DNA of 22,389 nt from JBBREP01 sp036501845 (GTDB taxonomy: Bacteria; Actinomycetota; Acidimicrobiia; IMCC26256; PALSA-610), in the NCBI GenBank assembly GCA_036501845.1, contig DASXZO010000116.1:1-22389 (forward strand), read 5' to 3'. The notes beneath the pieces were generated by a model that saw nothing but the letters and a program-made list of their open reading frames with translations, did no database searches and was not told the DNA's origin. The translations under genes and the position numbers were made by a program. This document shows positions 21,572-22,389 of the stretch, piece after piece. Every line of letters begins with the position of its first letter. The first letter of the stretch is position 1.

Positions 21572-21579
21572 AGAGGGTC

Positions 21580-22377
21580 ATGGGGCCGGACGCCGAGCCA
21601 AGCGACGCCGAGCCGCGGCAAACGAATGGTGGCACGCGGTTCGCTGTCGCCGAGTGGTTCGCGGAGATCGACTCCACGAACCGCTATCTCGCGGATGCCG
21701 CGCGGGCCAGCGCACTCGACGGTCGAGTCGCGGTTGCCGACGTCCAGCACGCCGGGCGCGGCCGTCTCGACCGAGAGTGGACGGCGTCGCCGGGGTCGTC
21801 ACTCCTCGTGTCGGTGCTCGTGCGGCCGAACCTTCCGCGCGAGATGTTCACGTGGCTCACCGGAGCCGCCGGGCTCGCCGCCGTGGAAACCGTCACGAGC
21901 TGCTGCGATCTGCCGGCCCGCACCAAGTGGCCCAACGACGTCGTGCTCGATCGCGGACCAATGCCGGGCAAGCTGGCGGGGGTGCTCGCCGAGGCCGTGG
22001 GCGACGCGGTGGTGATCGGCATGGGGCTCAACGTCGCGTGGGACGTAGTGCCCGACGAGCTGACCGGGATCGCGACGGCTGTGTCGCTCGCGGGCGGGCG
22101 CGTCGTGGATCGGGAGGTGCTGCTGGCCGAATGGCTCCAGCGCTTCGATCGTCATCTCGGTTGGCTCGAGCGCGATCCCGCAGGCGGATCGGCCCACATC
22201 GCGCGATTGCTGCGCGGGCGCTCGGCCACGCTGGGACGTCACGTGCGTGCCGAGCTCCCCAGCGGATCGATCGAGGGGATCGCCGCCGACATCGACGCGC
22301 AGGGCGCGCTGGTGATGGAACGGCCGGATGGCACCCGCGTGACCGTCGGCGCCGGTGACGTCATCCACCTGCGCTAA
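21580..22377 (+). CDS. birA: Biotin--[acetyl-CoA-carboxylase] ligase, class I
   Basis: A 265-residue ligase that makes biotinyl-5'-AMP and attaches biotin to the Lys of BCCP. The motifs are complete: Ser32-Thr33-Asn34, Gln56 and GRGR at 59-62 followed by Trp67, KWPNDV at 116-121, and Lys131 in GKLAGVL, then IGMGLNV. It lacks the N-terminal winged helix of E. coli BirA, so it should be a pure enzyme and not a biotin repressor. The first 25 or so residues (MGPDAEPSDAEPRQTNGGT) are low in structure. It is divergent from the carboxylase alpha-subunit gene whose BCCP it should modify, with start codons 22 bp apart. ATG 21580 is preferred because TATCCT lies 9 nt upstream; an open frame back to 21472 lies inside the carboxylase gene. 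Confidence 0.92.
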   Translation: MGPDAEPSDAEPRQTNGGTRFAVAEWFAEIDSTNRYLADAARASALDGRVAVADVQHAGRGRLDREWTASPGSSLLVSVLVRPNLPREMFTWLTGAAGLAAVETVTSCCDLPARTKWPNDVVLDRGPMPGKLAGVLAEAVGDAVVIGMGLNVAWDVVPDELTGIATAVSLAGGRVVDREVLLAEWLQRFDRHLGWLERDPAGGSAHIARLLRGRSATLGRHVRAELPSGSIEGIAADIDAQGALVMERPDGTRVTVGAGDVIHLR

Positions 22378-22389
22378 GTGCGTCGTGTG

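Noticed and set aside
20553..21572. A 339-codon plus-strand open frame opposite the carboxylase
   Set aside because: It is antisense to a complete biotin carboxylase domain and has no domain of its own.
21579..21582. Overlapping ATG codons on both strands (CATG) as the true starts of both birA and the carboxylase
   Set aside because: It would put the carboxylase start on top of the birA start and inside the predicted promoter. GTG 21557 fits the biotin carboxylase N-terminus and the TAGGAT spacing better, although protein N-terminal data would decide.
1..22389. A hidden defence system, mobile element, CRISPR array, toxin-antitoxin pair or secondary-metabolite cluster
   Set aside because: I looked on both strands and in all gaps. 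There are no nuclease, helicase, transposase or integrase genes, no direct-repeat arrays, and no synthase modules. The PhzF-like protein is isolated from any phenazine genes.

Overview
The window is a gene-dense, high-GC chromosomal segment. It holds twenty protein-coding genes, nine on the minus strand, with almost no spare intergenic DNA. The gene content points to an actinobacterium, and I infer class Acidimicrobiia rather than Mycobacteriales or Streptomyces. Markers are an LLM-class F420-type oxidoreductase, a mycothiol-dependent-type DinB-fold enzyme, an LpdA-like quinone reductase, a MurA with Asp in place of the catalytic Cys, a biotin carboxylase/BCCP fusion and a secreted FG-GAP protein. 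I see no rRNA, tRNA, CRISPR array, transposase, integrase or phage gene. This is housekeeping chromosome, not a mobile island.

Layout. (1) 40-1032 (-): glpX, class II fructose-1,6-bisphosphatase. (2) 1119-3566 (+): SDR oxidoreductase, SAM methyltransferase and secreted FG-GAP protein, tightly packed and ending in a 45-nt hairpin. (3) 3644-4881 (+): YjbR-like protein and DinB/MDMPI-like enzyme with overlapping stop and start. (4) 4893-8194 (-): glycosyltransferase, methyltransferase and alpha/alpha-toroid protein, read right to left, probably building or modifying one glycoconjugate. (5) 8290-10808 (+): S9 peptidase coupled to an alpha/beta hydrolase. (6) 10936-15047 (+): murA, NifU-like Fe-S protein, meaB, GNAT-like protein and enoyl-CoA hydratase. 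(7) 15048-16499 (-): SRPBCC protein and LLM oxidoreductase, divergent from (8) 16524-18865 (+): LpdA-like flavoprotein and sugar-nucleotide epimerase. (9) 18926-21557 (-): biotin-dependent acyl-CoA carboxylase alpha subunit and PhzF-like protein, divergent from (10) 21580-22377 (+): birA. BirA is expected to biotinylate the carboxylase encoded beside it.

The most interesting signal is in the gene starts, not in a new protein system. Nine genes have a TANNNT hexamer ending 6-9 nt before the start codon, often with no Shine-Dalgarno sequence, which is what leaderless transcription looks like. At two divergent junctions, 24 bp and 22 bp wide, the two opposing -10 hexamers physically overlap (16507-16516 and 21565-21571). 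Each would be a compact bidirectional promoter firing two leaderless mRNAs in opposite directions. Other points worth a look are MurA Asp118, the GCGAGC-rich block that encodes the glycosyltransferase tail, the two tandem hairpins between the convergent epimerase and phzF genes, and the hairpin over the predicted yjbR-like promoter. All promoter and hairpin functions are inferences from sequence.
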